DNA of 64,000 nt from Mycobacterium sp. UM_WGJ (GCF_000455125.1 NZ_AUWR01000022.1:29710-93709), one strand, 5' to 3'; shown: positions 20,264 to 30,157, numbered from the stretch's first letter. Made by a program: numbers and translations. Notes: a model not told the origin generated them from the sequence alone.

Positions 20264-21892
20264 GTGCTGGTGAGCACCACGACCCTGGTCGGGCGGATCA
20301 ACCGATTCGTCCGCTGGGTCGTGCGCACTCCCTGGCCGGTCTTCACGCTGAGCATGCTGCAGGCCGACATCATCGGATCGCTGTTCGTCTTCGGTTTTCT
20401 GCGGTTCGGCCTGCCGGACGAAGACCGGATCAATCTGCAGGACCTGCCGCGCCTGAACCTGGCGTTGTTCGCCGTGGTGCTGCTGTGCCTGTTCGCCTTC
20501 GGCTTTTCGGTCAGCACCGCCCTACTGATGCCGGTGTTCCGCTGGCAACGCCGCGAGGCCTTGCTCGCCGATCTGGAGACCAACGGCGATTCCGATCCGG
20601 CAGATACCGAGCTGGCGAGGTCGCGGGCGCTGCGGATGCCGTTCTACCGCTCGCTGATCAGCATCTGTTACTGGGCGGTGGGCGGCGTGGTGTTCGTCGT
20701 GATCAGCTGGCAGGTGGTCTACGACGTCGTACCGATCGTGGTGACCGCGACCGCCCTGGGCGCCGCCGCCACCGCGATCATCGGCTACCTGCAGTCCGAG
20801 CGGGTGCTGCGCCCCGTGGCCGTCGCGGCGCTGCGTGACGGCACGCCGGAGAATCTGCGGGCACCCGGAGTCATCCTGCGCCAGCTGCTGACCTGGCTGC
20901 TGTCGACTGGGGTACCGGTACTGGCGATTGTGCTTTCGGTGCTGGCCGACAAGGCGTCGTTGCTCAACGCCTCACCGGACAAACTGTTCACCCCGATCCT
21001 GCTGATGGCATTGGCCGCCCTGGTCATCGGTCTGGCCGGCACCGTGCTGGTGTCCATGTCGATCGCCGACCCGCTGCGGCAGTTGCGCTGGGCGCTGGGC
21101 GAGGTGCAGCGCGGCAACTACAACGCGCACATGCAGATCTACGACGCCAGCGAGCTCGGGCTGCTGCAGGCCGGGTTCAACGACATGGTGCGTGACCTGG
21201 CCGAGCGGCAGCGGCTACGCGACCTGTTCGGCCGGTACGTCGGCGAGGATGTCGCGCGGCGCGCCTTGGAGCGTGGCACCGAGTTGGGCGGCCAGGAACG
21301 CGACGTGGCGGTGCTCTTCATCGACTTGGTGGGTTCCACCCAGCTGGCCGCGACTCGGCCGCCCAGCGAGGTCGTCAACCTGCTCAACGAGTTCTTCCGG
21401 GTCGTGGTCGAGGCCGTTGGACGGCACGGCGGTTTCGTCAACAAGTTCCAGGGCGACGCGGCGCTGGCCATCTTCGGAGCGCCCATCGAGCATCCGGACG
21501 CCTCGAGCGCGGCCTTGGCAGCGGCCCGCGAACTGCACGACGGCCTGCTGCCGGTGCTTGAGTCCGAAGAGTTCGGCATCGGGGTGTCGGCCGGACGGGC
21601 CATCGCCGGGCACATCGGCGCCCGCGCCCGTTTCGAGTACACCGTGATCGGCGACCCGGTCAACGAGGCCGCCCGGCTGACCGAGCTGGCCAAGCTGGAG
21701 CCGGGCCACGTGCTGGCTTCGGCGGTGGCGGTCAGCGGCGCGGTCGACGCCGAGGCGCTGTGCTGGGAAGTGGGCGAGATCGTCGAACTGCGCGGACGTG
21801 CCGCTCCCACTCAGCTGGCGCGACCGTTGAATCTCGCTGCGCTGGAACCGATTCCGGCCGAGGACGCCGAGCCCGCGGCCGCAGCCGACTGA
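20264..21892 (+). CDS. membrane adenylate cyclase with HAMP domain, Rv3645-like
   Basis: This class III cyclase of 542 residues makes cyclic AMP from ATP. Six membrane helices fill residues about 15-265. A HAMP linker follows (ADPLRQLRWALGEVQRGNY, then EFELGLLQAGFN-like SELGLLQAGFNDMV). The C-terminal cyclase domain starts near residue 345: VAVLFIDLVGSTQLA holds the first metal Asp, FQGDAALAIFGAP the second, and GRAIAGHIGARARFEYTVIGDPVNEAARL the transition-state region. The start is GTG; a second in-frame GTG lies two codons on. In M. tuberculosis Rv3645 is a main cAMP source, linked to fatty-acid sensing. Crp, a cAMP receptor, is encoded 23 kb away in this window. Confidence 0.93.
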   Translation: MLVSTTTLVGRINRFVRWVVRTPWPVFTLSMLQADIIGSLFVFGFLRFGLPDEDRINLQDLPRLNLALFAVVLLCLFAFGFSVSTALLMPVFRWQRREALLADLETNGDSDPADTELARSRALRMPFYRSLISICYWAVGGVVFVVISWQVVYDVVPIVVTATALGAAATAIIGYLQSERVLRPVAVAALRDGTPENLRAPGVILRQLLTWLLSTGVPVLAIVLSVLADKASLLNASPDKLFTPILLMALAALVIGLAGTVLVSMSIADPLRQLRWALGEVQRGNYNAHMQIYDASELGLLQAGFNDMVRDLAERQRLRDLFGRYVGEDVARRALERGTELGGQERDVAVLFIDLVGSTQLAATRPPSEVVNLLNEFFRVVVEAVGRHGGFVNKFQGDAALAIFGAPIEHPDASSAALAAARELHDGLLPVLESEEFGIGVSAGRAIAGHIGARARFEYTVIGDPVNEAARLTELAKLEPGHVLASAVAVSGAVDAEALCWEVGEIVELRGRAAPTQLARPLNLAALEPIPAEDAEPAAAAD

Positions 21893-21893
21893 C

Positions 21894-24710
21894 TCAGCTC
21901 TTGGCGGCCTTCTTCGCGGCAGCCTTCTTCGCCGGTGACTTTTTCGCCGGCGCCTTGCGGGCGGTCTTCTTGGCGGCCTTCTTAGCCGGCCCGCGCGCCC
22001 GCCGGTCGGCGAGCAGTTCGGCGGCACGCTCATCGGTGATCGTGGCCACTTCATCGCCCTTGCGCAGACTGGCGTTGGTCTCGCCGTCGGTCACGTACGG
22101 ACCGAATCGGCCGTCCTTGATCACCATCGGCTTGCCGCTCGCCGGGTCGGCACCCAACTCCCGCAGCGCCGCGGTCGCCGCTGCTTGGCGGCCACGGCGT
22201 TTCGGCTCGGCGTAGATCTTCAGCGCCTCTTCGAGGGAGATCTCGAAGATCTGCTCCTCGGTGGCCAGCGACCGAGAATCGGTGCCGCGCTTCAGGTATG
22301 GACCGTAGCGGCCGTTCTGCGCGGTGATCTCATCGCCGGACTCTGGGTCGACACCGACCACCCGCGGCAACGACAGCAGCTTCAGGGCGTCGTCGAGTGT
22401 GACGGTTTCCAGGGTCATGCTGCGCAGCAGCGAACCGGTGCGCGGCTTCGGGCCGGTCGGCTTCTTACCCTTCTTGGCGGTGCTGCCGGACTCGTCGTCC
22501 GGGGGCGGCGGCAGAACCTCGGTGACATACGGTCCGTAGCGGCCGTCCTTGGCGACGACCTCGTGCCCGCTGACCGGGTCGATGCCGAGCGACCGGCCCT
22601 CCTGCGGGGTGGCGAAGCGTTCCTCGGCCAGCGCCAGGGTCAGCTCGTCCGGCGGCAGCGAGTCATCCAGGTTGGCCCGCTGCGGAGTCGGCTCGCCGTC
22701 GTCACCGGTGACCATCCGTTCCAGGTAGGGCCCATTCTTTCCCACCCGCACATAAACCGGCCTGCCCTCGGCGTCATCGAACAGCCGGATCGAGTTGATC
22801 TCTCGGGCGTCGATGCCCTCCAGGTTGACCCCGACCAGCTTCTTCAGGCCGCCGGCCCGGGCGATCGAGTCCTCGACCCCGTAGTCGCCACCGAAGTAGA
22901 AGTTGTGCAGCCAGTCGACCCGGCGCTGGCGCCCGGCGGCGATCCCGTCGAGCTCGTCCTCCATGGCGGCGGTGAAGTCGTAGTCGACCAACCGGCCGAA
23001 GTGCTGCTCGAGCAGGCCGATCACCGCGAAGGCCACCCAGGTGGGCACCAGGGCGCTGCCCTTCTTGTAGACGTAGCCGCGGTCCTGGATGGTCTTGATG
23101 ATCGAGGAGTACGTCGACGGCCGGCCGATGCCCAGCTCTTCGAGCGCCTTGACCAGTGAGGCCTCGGTGTAGCGCGCGGGCGGGTTGGTGGCGTGCCCGT
23201 CGGGGGTCAGCTCGGTGGCGTCCACCCGCTGGCCCTGGGTCAGCTGGGGCAGTCGCCGCTCGGCGTCGTCGGCTTCACCGCCGGCCAGCTCATCGACGGT
23301 CTCCACGTAGGCCTTGAGGAAGCCGGCGAAGGTGATGGTGCGGCCGCTGGCGGCAAACGTCACCTGCTGAGACCCGGAGTTCCCGCCGATCCGCAGGCTC
23401 AGGGTGGTGCCGCGGGCGTCGGCCATCTGCGAGGCGACGGTGCGCTGCCAGATCAGCTCATAGAGCCGGAACTCGTCGCTGCCCAGCTCGTTGCGCACCG
23501 CGTCGGGGGTGGCGAACGTCTCGCCGGCCGGCCGGATCGCCTCGTGGGCTTCCTGGGCGTTCTTGACCTTGCGGGTGTACTGCCGCGGCGAGGGCGACAC
23601 GTACTCCTCGCCGTAGAGCTGGCGGGCCTGCGTGCGGGCGGCATCAATAGCGCTGGCCGACAACGTCGTCGAGTCGGTACGCATATAGGTGATGTAGCCG
23701 TTTTCGTAGAGCCGCTGGGCGATGCTCATCGTCCGCTCGGCGGAGAACCGCAGCTTGCGGCCGGCTTCCTGCTGCAACGTCGAGGTCATGAACGGCGCGT
23801 AGGGCCGCCGGGTGTAGGGCTTCTCCTCCACCGAGGTGACCGACAGCGACGCGCCTTGCAGGCCGGTGGCCAGTGCGGTGGCCGCGGCCTCGTCGAGGAC
23901 GGTGACTTCGGAAGGCTTCTTCAGCGCGCCCAGCGAGTCGAAGTCGCGGCCGCTGGCCACCCGCAGCTCGTCGACGGCGACCAGGCGGGCGCTGAAGTTG
24001 GGCGGGGAGGCCGACGGGTCGGAGACGCTGGCGTCCAGTTGGGCGACCACGTCCCAGTAGGAGGCACTGCGGAACGCCATCCGCTCGCGTTCGCGCTGCA
24101 CGATGATGCGGGTGGCCACCGACTGGACGCGGCCCGCCGACAGCTTCGGCGCGACCTTCTTCCACAGCACGGGGCTGACCTCGTAGCCGTACAGCCGGTC
24201 CAGGACGCGTCGGGTCTCCTGCGCATCTACCAGGTCGATGTCCAGGTCGCGGGGGTTCTCCGCGGCGTTGCGGATCGCCGGCTCGGTGATCTCGTGGAAC
24301 ACCATCCGTTTGACCGGGATGCGCGGTTTCAGGGTCTCCAGCAGGTGCCAGGCGATCGCCTCACCCTCCCGGTCACCATCGGTGGCCAGATAGAGCTCGT
24401 CGACGTCTTTGAGCAGGCCCTTGAGCTCGGCAACGGTGCTCCTTTTGTCGGGGCTGACGATGTAGAGCGGTTCGAAGTCGGCGTCGACGTTGACGCCCAA
24501 CCGCGCCCACGCCTCGGTCTTGTACTTCGCCGGTACGTCGGCGGCGTTGCGCGGCAGGTCCCGGATATGTCCTCGGGAGGACTCCACGACGTAATTGCGT
24601 CCCAGGTAGCTCGCAATTTTCCGTGCCTTGGTCGGCGACTCGACAATGACGAGCCGCCGCACGGGTGTTTGATCGCCATTGCGGGCGCTCACCGTCTTAG
24701 AGTCAGCCAC
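21894..24710 (-). CDS. topA: DNA topoisomerase I
   Basis: This type IA topoisomerase of 938 residues relaxes negative supercoils. The Toprim domain starts at RRLVIVESPTKARKIASYLG (about 17-36) and holds the metal motif DGDREGEAIAWHL. The catalytic Tyr is in GYITYMRTDST near residue 340. GYVYKKGSALVPTWVAFAVIGLLE closes the core. The C-terminal third has four repeated Topo_C-terminal modules with the motif (K)xGRYGPYV/L, without zinc fingers, and ends in a Lys/Ala-rich tail typical of mycobacterial TopA that helps strand passage. I chose the GTG giving VADSKTV because homologs start there; an upstream ATG at 24782 is less likely. It converges on the cyclase gene with one base between stops. Confidence 0.96.
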   Translation of the reverse strand: MADSKTVSARNGDQTPVRRLVIVESPTKARKIASYLGRNYVVESSRGHIRDLPRNAADVPAKYKTEAWARLGVNVDADFEPLYIVSPDKRSTVAELKGLLKDVDELYLATDGDREGEAIAWHLLETLKPRIPVKRMVFHEITEPAIRNAAENPRDLDIDLVDAQETRRVLDRLYGYEVSPVLWKKVAPKLSAGRVQSVATRIIVQRERERMAFRSASYWDVVAQLDASVSDPSASPPNFSARLVAVDELRVASGRDFDSLGALKKPSEVTVLDEAAATALATGLQGASLSVTSVEEKPYTRRPYAPFMTSTLQQEAGRKLRFSAERTMSIAQRLYENGYITYMRTDSTTLSASAIDAARTQARQLYGEEYVSPSPRQYTRKVKNAQEAHEAIRPAGETFATPDAVRNELGSDEFRLYELIWQRTVASQMADARGTTLSLRIGGNSGSQQVTFAASGRTITFAGFLKAYVETVDELAGGEADDAERRLPQLTQGQRVDATELTPDGHATNPPARYTEASLVKALEELGIGRPSTYSSIIKTIQDRGYVYKKGSALVPTWVAFAVIGLLEQHFGRLVDYDFTAAMEDELDGIAAGRQRRVDWLHNFYFGGDYGVEDSIARAGGLKKLVGVNLEGIDAREINSIRLFDDAEGRPVYVRVGKNGPYLERMVTGDDGEPTPQRANLDDSLPPDELTLALAEERFATPQEGRSLGIDPVSGHEVVAKDGRYGPYVTEVLPPPPDDESGSTAKKGKKPTGPKPRTGSLLRSMTLETVTLDDALKLLSLPRVVGVDPESGDEITAQNGRYGPYLKRGTDSRSLATEEQIFEISLEEALKIYAEPKRRGRQAAATAALRELGADPASGKPMVIKDGRFGPYVTDGETNASLRKGDEVATITDERAAELLADRRARGPAKKAAKKTARKAPAKKSPAKKAAAKKAAKS

Positions 24711-24826
24711 CTTGCGCTTACCACTCCACTTCTGTCCGCACCGCCGCGTCACGCCGCCGGTGGACAACTGACAATCTCGCACTCACGCCCGTGCCGACGC
24801 AAACCGGCGCTCAGCAGTGCATTGTC

Positions 24827-25438
24827 TCAAAGACCGCCCGCATGGCCCGGAATCGTGGCTCCGACACGCGGCCATTGACCCAACGCCTCGGGGTCCGCGG
24901 GCGGTTCCCCGACGTTTTCGACCAGCCGCGACAACCTGCGGCGGCCGGTGATCCGCAGCGCCGGATGGCCGCCACGAGTCCCGATCAGGGTGGGCGCGAT
25001 CCCCACCCGCATCATCGCCGAGGCCAGCGGCTCATGGGTGTCCGGCGCGTGCGGGTCGAGGCCGAGTAGGTATCGGTCGTCCTCGGCGGTTCCGGCCGCC
25101 AGTGTCCATGCTCGTAGTTCACGTGGTCCCGGCAGCCATTGCGGCGGCACCGTTTTGACCGCCCCGCGGGTCCAGGCCTGCGCCAGCGCGCGCAGGCGCG
25201 TGTCAACCGCAGTCCGCACCAGCGGGGTGTCTTCCTCGGTGCGCGTGACCTCGGACGGCAGACCGGCTTCGCCGATCAACTCGGCCAGTGCCACAGCTCG
25301 CCAGGGGGCGTCGACCACGACCGACAGTCGCGCGCCATCGCCTACCACGACGATCTGTCCCGGGCCAGCCAGCACCCCGGTGAGGTCGGCAACGCTGGGC
25401 GGCACCGACTCTGCCGAAAAGAAGGAAAGCTGGCTCAC
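24827..25438 (-). CDS. conserved hypothetical protein, Rv3647c-like
   Basis: This protein of about 203 residues has no domain that I recognise. It is Ala/Val/Leu rich without membrane helices or signal peptide. The N-terminal SQLSFFSAESVPPSVADLTGVLAGPGQIVVV and the C-terminal LRITGRRRLSRLVENVGEPP are the parts that look conserved with Rv3647c from memory. The GTG chosen gives the SQLSFF start; an ATG nine codons upstream is possible. It lies between topA and cspA on the same strand, 116 bases upstream of the topA start, and may share its transcript. Confidence 0.75.
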   Translation of the reverse strand: MSQLSFFSAESVPPSVADLTGVLAGPGQIVVVGDGARLSVVVDAPWRAVALAELIGEAGLPSEVTRTEEDTPLVRTAVDTRLRALAQAWTRGAVKTVPPQWLPGPRELRAWTLAAGTAEDDRYLLGLDPHAPDTHEPLASAMMRVGIAPTLIGTRGGHPALRITGRRRLSRLVENVGEPPADPEALGQWPRVGATIPGHAGGL

Positions 25439-25564
25439 GTCACCGACAGTAAGCCGGTCCACCATCCGGCGGCAGCCGGGGCGGTCCTACCTGCCCGAAA
25501 CGAAACCCCCCGGCTTAGCTCCGTTGGCGGGAGCTGCCCGGGGGGTGACGTCAAATTCCGTGGC

Positions 25565-25768
25565 TCAGACGGCGCGGACGCCCGTGGCCTGAGGACCCTT
25601 GGGGCTCTGGCCGACCTCGAACTCCACCCGCTGGTTCTCCTCGAGGGTGCGAAAGCCGGACCCTTGGATTTCCGTGTAGTGGACAAACACGTCCGCCGAC
25701 CCGTCTTCAGGCGCAATGAAGCCGAAGCCCTTTTCTGCGTTGAACCACTTCACAGTTCCCTGTGGCAT
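25565..25768 (-). CDS. cspA: cold shock protein A
   Basis: This single cold-shock domain of 67 residues binds single-stranded RNA and DNA and acts as an RNA chaperone. RNP1 reads KGFGFI at residues 13-18 and RNP2 VFVHY at 27-31. The start [14 protein letters not shown] is the family's invariant beginning. GAAAGG-like ribosome site lies just upstream. It matches Rv3648c in place. The 361-base region before it is long enough for the structured leader usual in cold-shock genes. Confidence 0.95.
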   Translation of the reverse strand: MPQGTVKWFNAEKGFGFIAPEDGSADVFVHYTEIQGSGFRTLEENQRVEFEVGQSPKGPQATGVRAV

Positions 25769-26129
25769 TTGTCGATCTTTCCTTACTCTTCTTGCCCGGT
25801 GCAGTGCGCACCGTTGTTCGGGGCACCGATTTTCGCTGCCCCGGGCCTGTTCCGGCCGCCGTACCCTGGCGGTCGGTCGATGCTGCCACCGACACACCCC
25901 CGCGGGTACTGCGGCCGCAACCACAGATCCTGCGAAGGCTTAACACGAACACAGAAGCTACGACCGTCCATCAGTCAACCATGTTCGTCGCGCCGAGGAC
26001 AGACTGCGGTGCCGAAATCTCGGCCGAAGGGTGAACAATACGGCGGCGGACATTCGAGGCCGGCGGTTCAGCGAGGCTCGACGTAGGAGAGGCGAAGCTG
26101 GGACCGCCGCATAAACCGGGCAATTTAAG
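25769..26129. other. divergent intergenic region between cspA and the helicase gene
   Basis: No gene is seen in these 361 bases. On the cspA strand TTGACT occurs about 205 bases before the cspA ATG, which could mark a promoter for a long leader, but no well-spaced -10 box accompanies it. No strong hairpin was found. Confidence 0.4.
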
Positions 26130-28502
26130 ATGGGACCAACGATGGCGAGTTTCGGCGGTGAATTGCTGGCCGCCGCGCTCGCCGGGGTGGAAACGGGCGA
26201 GGATCCACTGCGTCACGTCGCCGACCTGCCGGCGTCGGCGGGCCGTACCGCAGCCTGGCCGAAGTGGGCCGATCCCGACGTGATCAGCGCCTTTACCGGG
26301 CGCGGGATCGAGGCGCCGTGGTCGCATCAGCTGGCCGCCGCCGACCTGGCGCACGCCGGGAGTCACGTGGTGATCAGCACCGGTACGGCGTCGGGGAAAT
26401 CGCTGGCCTATCAACTCCCGGTGCTGCAGGCACTGGCGACCGATCCGCGCGCCCGGGTGCTCTACCTGTCACCGACCAAGGCGCTGGGGCACGATCAGCT
26501 GCGCGCGGCGCACAGCCTGACCGCGGCGGTGCCACGCCTCAGTGGCGCTGCCGGAGCCGTGGCGCCCACCGCCTACGACGGCGACAGCGCCGCCGAGATC
26601 CGCCGGTTCGCCCGGGAGCGGTCTCGCTGGGTGTTCTCCAACCCGGACATGATCCACCTGTCGCTGCTGCGCAACCACGTCCGCTGGGCGGCCTACCTGC
26701 GCGGGCTGCGCTTCGTGATCGTCGACGAGTGCCACTACTACCGGGGAATCTTCGGCTCACACGTGGCGATGGTGCTGCGACGGCTGCTGCGGTTGTGCGA
26801 GCGCTATGCGGCGCCGGGTGCGGCGGCCGGGCCCACCCTGATCTTCGCCAGCGCGACCACCGCGGCACCGGGCGCCAGCGCGTCGGCGCTGATCGGCCGG
26901 CCCGTCGCCGAGGTCACCGAGGACGGCTCGCCGCACGGGGCCCGGACGGTGGCGCTGTGGGAGCCGGCGCTGCGCACCGATATGACGGGTGAGAACGGTG
27001 CGCCGGTGCGCCGCGCCGCCGGTACCGAGGCGGCCCGGGTGATGGCCGATCTGATCGCCGAGGGGGCCCGCACCCTGACCTTCGTGCGCTCGCGTCGCGG
27101 GGCGGAACTCACCGCGCTGGCGGCCCGCACCCGGCTGGAATCGGTCGCCCCGGCGCTGGTCGACAAGGTCGCCTCCTACCGGGCCGGCTACCTGGCCGAG
27201 GATCGCCGTGCCTTGGAGCGCGCGCTGGCCGACGGTGAGCTCTATGGCCTGGCGACTACCAACGCCCTGGAACTCGGTGTGGACATCGCCGGGTTGGATG
27301 CGGTGGTGATGGCCGGCTTCCCCGGCACGGTGACCTCGTTCTGGCAGCAGGCCGGCCGGTCGGGTAGGCGGGGCCAGACGGCACTGATCGTCTTGGTCGC
27401 TCGCGACGACCCGCTGGACACCTATTTGGTGCATCACCCCGCGGCGCTGCTGGACAAGCCGATCGAACAGGTGGTGATCGACCCGGGAAACCCCTATGTG
27501 CTGGGGCCGCAGCTGCTGTGTGCGGCCGCCGAACTGCCGTTGACCGTCGCCGAAGTGGCGCAGTTGGGCGCCGAGCAGGTGGCCGACGGTCTGGTCGACG
27601 ACGGACTGTTGCGACGGCGGTCGCAGAAGTACTTCCCAGCGCCCGGGCTCGACCCGCACGCGACGGTGGAGATCCGCGGGTCGGCGGGCGGGCAGGTGGT
27701 GATCGTGGAAGCCGACACCGGCCGCCTGCTGGGCAGCGTCGACGCCGGGCGAGCGCCGGCCACGGTGCACACCGGCGCGGTGTATTTGCATCAGGGTGAA
27801 AGTTATGTGGTCGATTCGCTGGATACCGAGCGGCAGATCGCGTTCGTGCACGCCGAGGACCCCGGCTACGCCACATTCGCACGCGAGATCACCGCCATCG
27901 ACGTGACGGGGGAAGGCGAACGCGCCTGGTTCGGTCCGGTCAGTCTCGGCCTGGTCCCGGTGACGGTGACGCGCCAGATCGTCGGCTATCTGCGGCGGCT
28001 GCCGACCGGGGAGGTACTGGATTTCATCGACCTGGACGTTCCGGCGGCGACGTTGCCCACCATGGCGGTGGTCTACACCATCACTGCCGAGGCGCTGGCG
28101 GACCGCGGGGTCGCCGAACCTGCGATCCCCGGGGCGTTGCACGCCGCCGAGCACGCGGCGATCGGGCTGCTCCCGCTGGTGGCCAGCTGCGATCGCGGCG
28201 ACATCGGAGGCCTGTCCACCGCGGTGGGCCCGGACGCGCTGGGCGGCCTTCCCAGTGTCTTTGTCTACGACGGCCACCCCGGTGGCGCCGGCTTCGCCGA
28301 GCGCGGGTTCCGCGCGGCAGCCACCTGGCTTACCGCCACCGCGGAGGCGATCGAATCCTGCGAGTGCCCGCACGGCTGCCCGTCGTGCGTGCAATCGCCC
28401 AAGTGCGGTAACGGCAATGACCCGTTGGACAAGGAAGGCGCGGTGCGAGTGCTGCGATTGGTGCTCGGCAACCTCGACGGCTCGCCCGCGGGCCCGGAAT
28501 GA
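26130..28502 (+). CDS. superfamily 2 helicase with DUF1998 zinc module (Hrq1/MrfA-like)
   Basis: This 790-residue protein has Walker A in STGTASGKSLAYQLP near residue 90, and a DECH box (VDECHYYRG) near 198. TNALELGVDIAGLDAVVMAGFPG and QQAGRSGRRGQ are motifs V and VI. The C-terminal DUF1998 part holds the zinc-binding Cys cluster CECPHGCPSCVQSPKCGNGN near residues 750-770. This plan matches Hrq1 and the Bacillus MrfA repair helicases, which act as 3'-5' helicases in crosslink or mitomycin damage repair; function here is inferred. No MrfB-type exonuclease is adjacent. ATG codons at 26130 and 26142 are both possible. It corresponds to Rv3649. Confidence 0.88.
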   Translation: MGPTMASFGGELLAAALAGVETGEDPLRHVADLPASAGRTAAWPKWADPDVISAFTGRGIEAPWSHQLAAADLAHAGSHVVISTGTASGKSLAYQLPVLQALATDPRARVLYLSPTKALGHDQLRAAHSLTAAVPRLSGAAGAVAPTAYDGDSAAEIRRFARERSRWVFSNPDMIHLSLLRNHVRWAAYLRGLRFVIVDECHYYRGIFGSHVAMVLRRLLRLCERYAAPGAAAGPTLIFASATTAAPGASASALIGRPVAEVTEDGSPHGARTVALWEPALRTDMTGENGAPVRRAAGTEAARVMADLIAEGARTLTFVRSRRGAELTALAARTRLESVAPALVDKVASYRAGYLAEDRRALERALADGELYGLATTNALELGVDIAGLDAVVMAGFPGTVTSFWQQAGRSGRRGQTALIVLVARDDPLDTYLVHHPAALLDKPIEQVVIDPGNPYVLGPQLLCAAAELPLTVAEVAQLGAEQVADGLVDDGLLRRRSQKYFPAPGLDPHATVEIRGSAGGQVVIVEADTGRLLGSVDAGRAPATVHTGAVYLHQGESYVVDSLDTERQIAFVHAEDPGYATFAREITAIDVTGEGERAWFGPVSLGLVPVTVTRQIVGYLRRLPTGEVLDFIDLDVPAATLPTMAVVYTITAEALADRGVAEPAIPGALHAAEHAAIGLLPLVASCDRGDIGGLSTAVGPDALGGLPSVFVYDGHPGGAGFAERGFRAAATWLTATAEAIESCECPHGCPSCVQSPKCGNGNDPLDKEGAVRVLRLVLGNLDGSPAGPE

Positions 28503-28506
28503 CTGC

Positions 28507-28540
28507 GGGAGTCGGCCGACCCCCCGAACGGCCGACTCCC
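28507..28540. terminator. strong hairpin with a C-rich loop after the helicase gene
   Basis: GGGAGTCGGCC and GGCCGACTCCC form a perfect 11-bp stem around the loop GACCCCCCGAAC, beginning four bases after the helicase stop. There is no U tract, so it may be an I-shaped mycobacterial terminator or a processing site. The six-C loop resembles those of 6C RNA. Confidence 0.6.
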
Positions 28541-28798
28541 CCGAGCCCTTACCCCGTCAACTGCGTCGCAGTGACGAGCGTCACCGCGCGAAAGGACACG
28601 CGGGACAGTAAGACGAACGGTCGAGAGATGCGATCCGTTCCCAAACCGGCACATGACCGGATGCGGCCGTAAGTTACCGGCTGCAACGGACCCCCCGCAA
28701 CTCGGGGGCGCGGCGCACGGCGGCAAGCGAGCGTCGAATCCGGGAAATTACTCACTGTTGACGCTGGTAGAAGGGCAGTAGTCGTAATATCCCGACTT

Positions 28799-29833
28799 AT
28801 GGCGCACGACTGGTTGCTGGTAGAAACCCTCGGGAGTGAACCGGTAGTCGTCGCGCAGGGCCGCCAGCTGAAGAACCTCGTGTCGCTGGCCCAGTTCCTG
28901 AGACGCAGCCCACACCTCGCGGCTATTCACACCGCGATCGCCGAATCGGTTCGGACCGGGCAGGCCCTGGCCAGCATCACGCCCCGCCGCGATCGGGTGA
29001 TCCGCACCGAACCGGTGGTGATGTCCGATGGCCGGGTGCACGGGGTGCACGTCTGGACGGGACCGGCCGACATGGAGCCGCCCGAGCGCCCCATCCCCGG
29101 CCCGTTGAAGTGGGACCTGACGCTGGGGGTGGCCACCGACACCAGGGAGTCGCTGATCAATAGCGGCAAGGACCCGGAGGTGGAGGCCACTCACGGCCGC
29201 GCGTTCGTCGAAGAGTTGCCCGCCCGTGAGTTCAGCCCGAACGAGAACAAGGTGCTGGCCCTGGCGATCCGCGCCGAGCCCGGACAGACCATCTGCAGCA
29301 GTTGGGATGTCACCGATTTCACCGGTGAGACCATTCGGGTGGGCTTCGTGGTCCGCACGGCGCGCGAGACCGTCCCCGGCGGGCGGGTGCATCTGGTGAC
29401 ACGCGGGATGAACTGGCGCTGCCAGTTCGATGGCGTAGTGCAACGCCCCGACTACTTGGCACAGCAGATCCTGCGCGCACTGGCCCAGCCGGGCGTGTAC
29501 CGGGCCATGGGCGATCTGTCCAACCGGCGACTGCTGAAGTGGCTGGATGAGCCGTGCCCGCTCTACGACTGGCGCAGTCCGGCGGCATCGCGGGTTCACC
29601 CAGACGACCAGGAGCAGGCCACCCGGATGGAGAACGAGATGGCCCGCTCGCAAGGGCCGGTCAGCGGGGTGCTGCGACTGCGCCAGCACGACGGCGGCTG
29701 GGCGCCGGTCCACGTGACCATCACCCAGGTGGAACTCGACGAGGGGACCGTGGCCGGCATGGTCGCGCTGCGACTGCCTGACGACGCCGAACTCGCCGAG
29801 GCCGGCTTGAGCGCCGCGGGGGAGGCTCCCTAG
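28799..29833 (+). CDS. PAS/GAF-like conserved protein, Rv3651-like
   Basis: This protein of 344 residues starts MAHDWLLVETLG and has no membrane segment or signal peptide. The middle third (VHGVHVWTGP, GVATDTRES) and the C-terminal third (YDWRSPAASRVHPDDQEQATRMENEMARSQ) look like GAF and PAS sensory folds; HPDDQE is a common PAS-loop pattern. No output domain (kinase, cyclase or DNA-binding) is attached. The M. tuberculosis ortholog has been placed in lipid and cholesterol-related signalling as I recall, but no ligand can be read here. It overlaps the TadG-like gene by 4 bases convergently. The 258 bases between the preceding hairpin and its start hold no gene that I can support. Confidence 0.75.
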   Translation: MAHDWLLVETLGSEPVVVAQGRQLKNLVSLAQFLRRSPHLAAIHTAIAESVRTGQALASITPRRDRVIRTEPVVMSDGRVHGVHVWTGPADMEPPERPIPGPLKWDLTLGVATDTRESLINSGKDPEVEATHGRAFVEELPAREFSPNENKVLALAIRAEPGQTICSSWDVTDFTGETIRVGFVVRTARETVPGGRVHLVTRGMNWRCQFDGVVQRPDYLAQQILRALAQPGVYRAMGDLSNRRLLKWLDEPCPLYDWRSPAASRVHPDDQEQATRMENEMARSQGPVSGVLRLRQHDGGWAPVHVTITQVELDEGTVAGMVALRLPDDAELAEAGLSAAGEAP

Positions 29834-30141
29834 CCGACCGGCCCGGCCCGCGCCGTCGCCGAGGCGGGACCGAGGCGCCAGCCGGGCACCGGCATTGCGA
29901 CGGTGACCACTACATCGAGACCATCTGCTGTGCAGGTGATTTCACCGGCATGCATCCGCGCGCCCAGCATCTTGACCCGTGTGCAGGCCTCGGCGGGCCC
30001 GGCGGGAAGCCGGCCCGCACCGGCCAGCGCCGCCAAGTCGGCGATGGCCTGGGCACGGTGTCGGGCGATGACCGCCCCACCGAGCACGAAGCCGCCGCCG
30101 GTGACGCTGAGCAGCACCGCGACCATCGCGGCCGCGGCCAC
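29830..30141 (-). CDS. TadG-like secreted/pilus-associated protein, Rv3654c-like
   Basis: About 103 residues. One hydrophobic N-terminal segment (AAAAMVAVLLSVTGGGFVLGGAVIA) is followed by RHRAQAIADLAALAGA, the typical R-x-x-A-D-A/L-AALAGA pattern of TadG/TadE-like minor pilins and of the helicase/secretion neighbourhood TadE-like proteins. Two Cys (CTRVK, CTADG) in the extracytoplasmic part could form a disulfide. The GTG start is chosen because it follows the preceding stop by 16 bases; an ATG five codons later is also possible. Last gene of the tad-like locus. Confidence 0.72.
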   Translation of the reverse strand: MAAAAMVAVLLSVTGGGFVLGGAVIARHRAQAIADLAALAGAGRLPAGPAEACTRVKMLGARMHAGEITCTADGLDVVVTVAMPVPGWRLGPASATARAGPVG

Positions 30142-30157
30142 GGTGGCCCCGCCGGCC

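Noticed and set aside
23193-24878. 561-codon plus-strand frame over topA
   Set aside because: Antisense shadow of the topoisomerase catalytic part.
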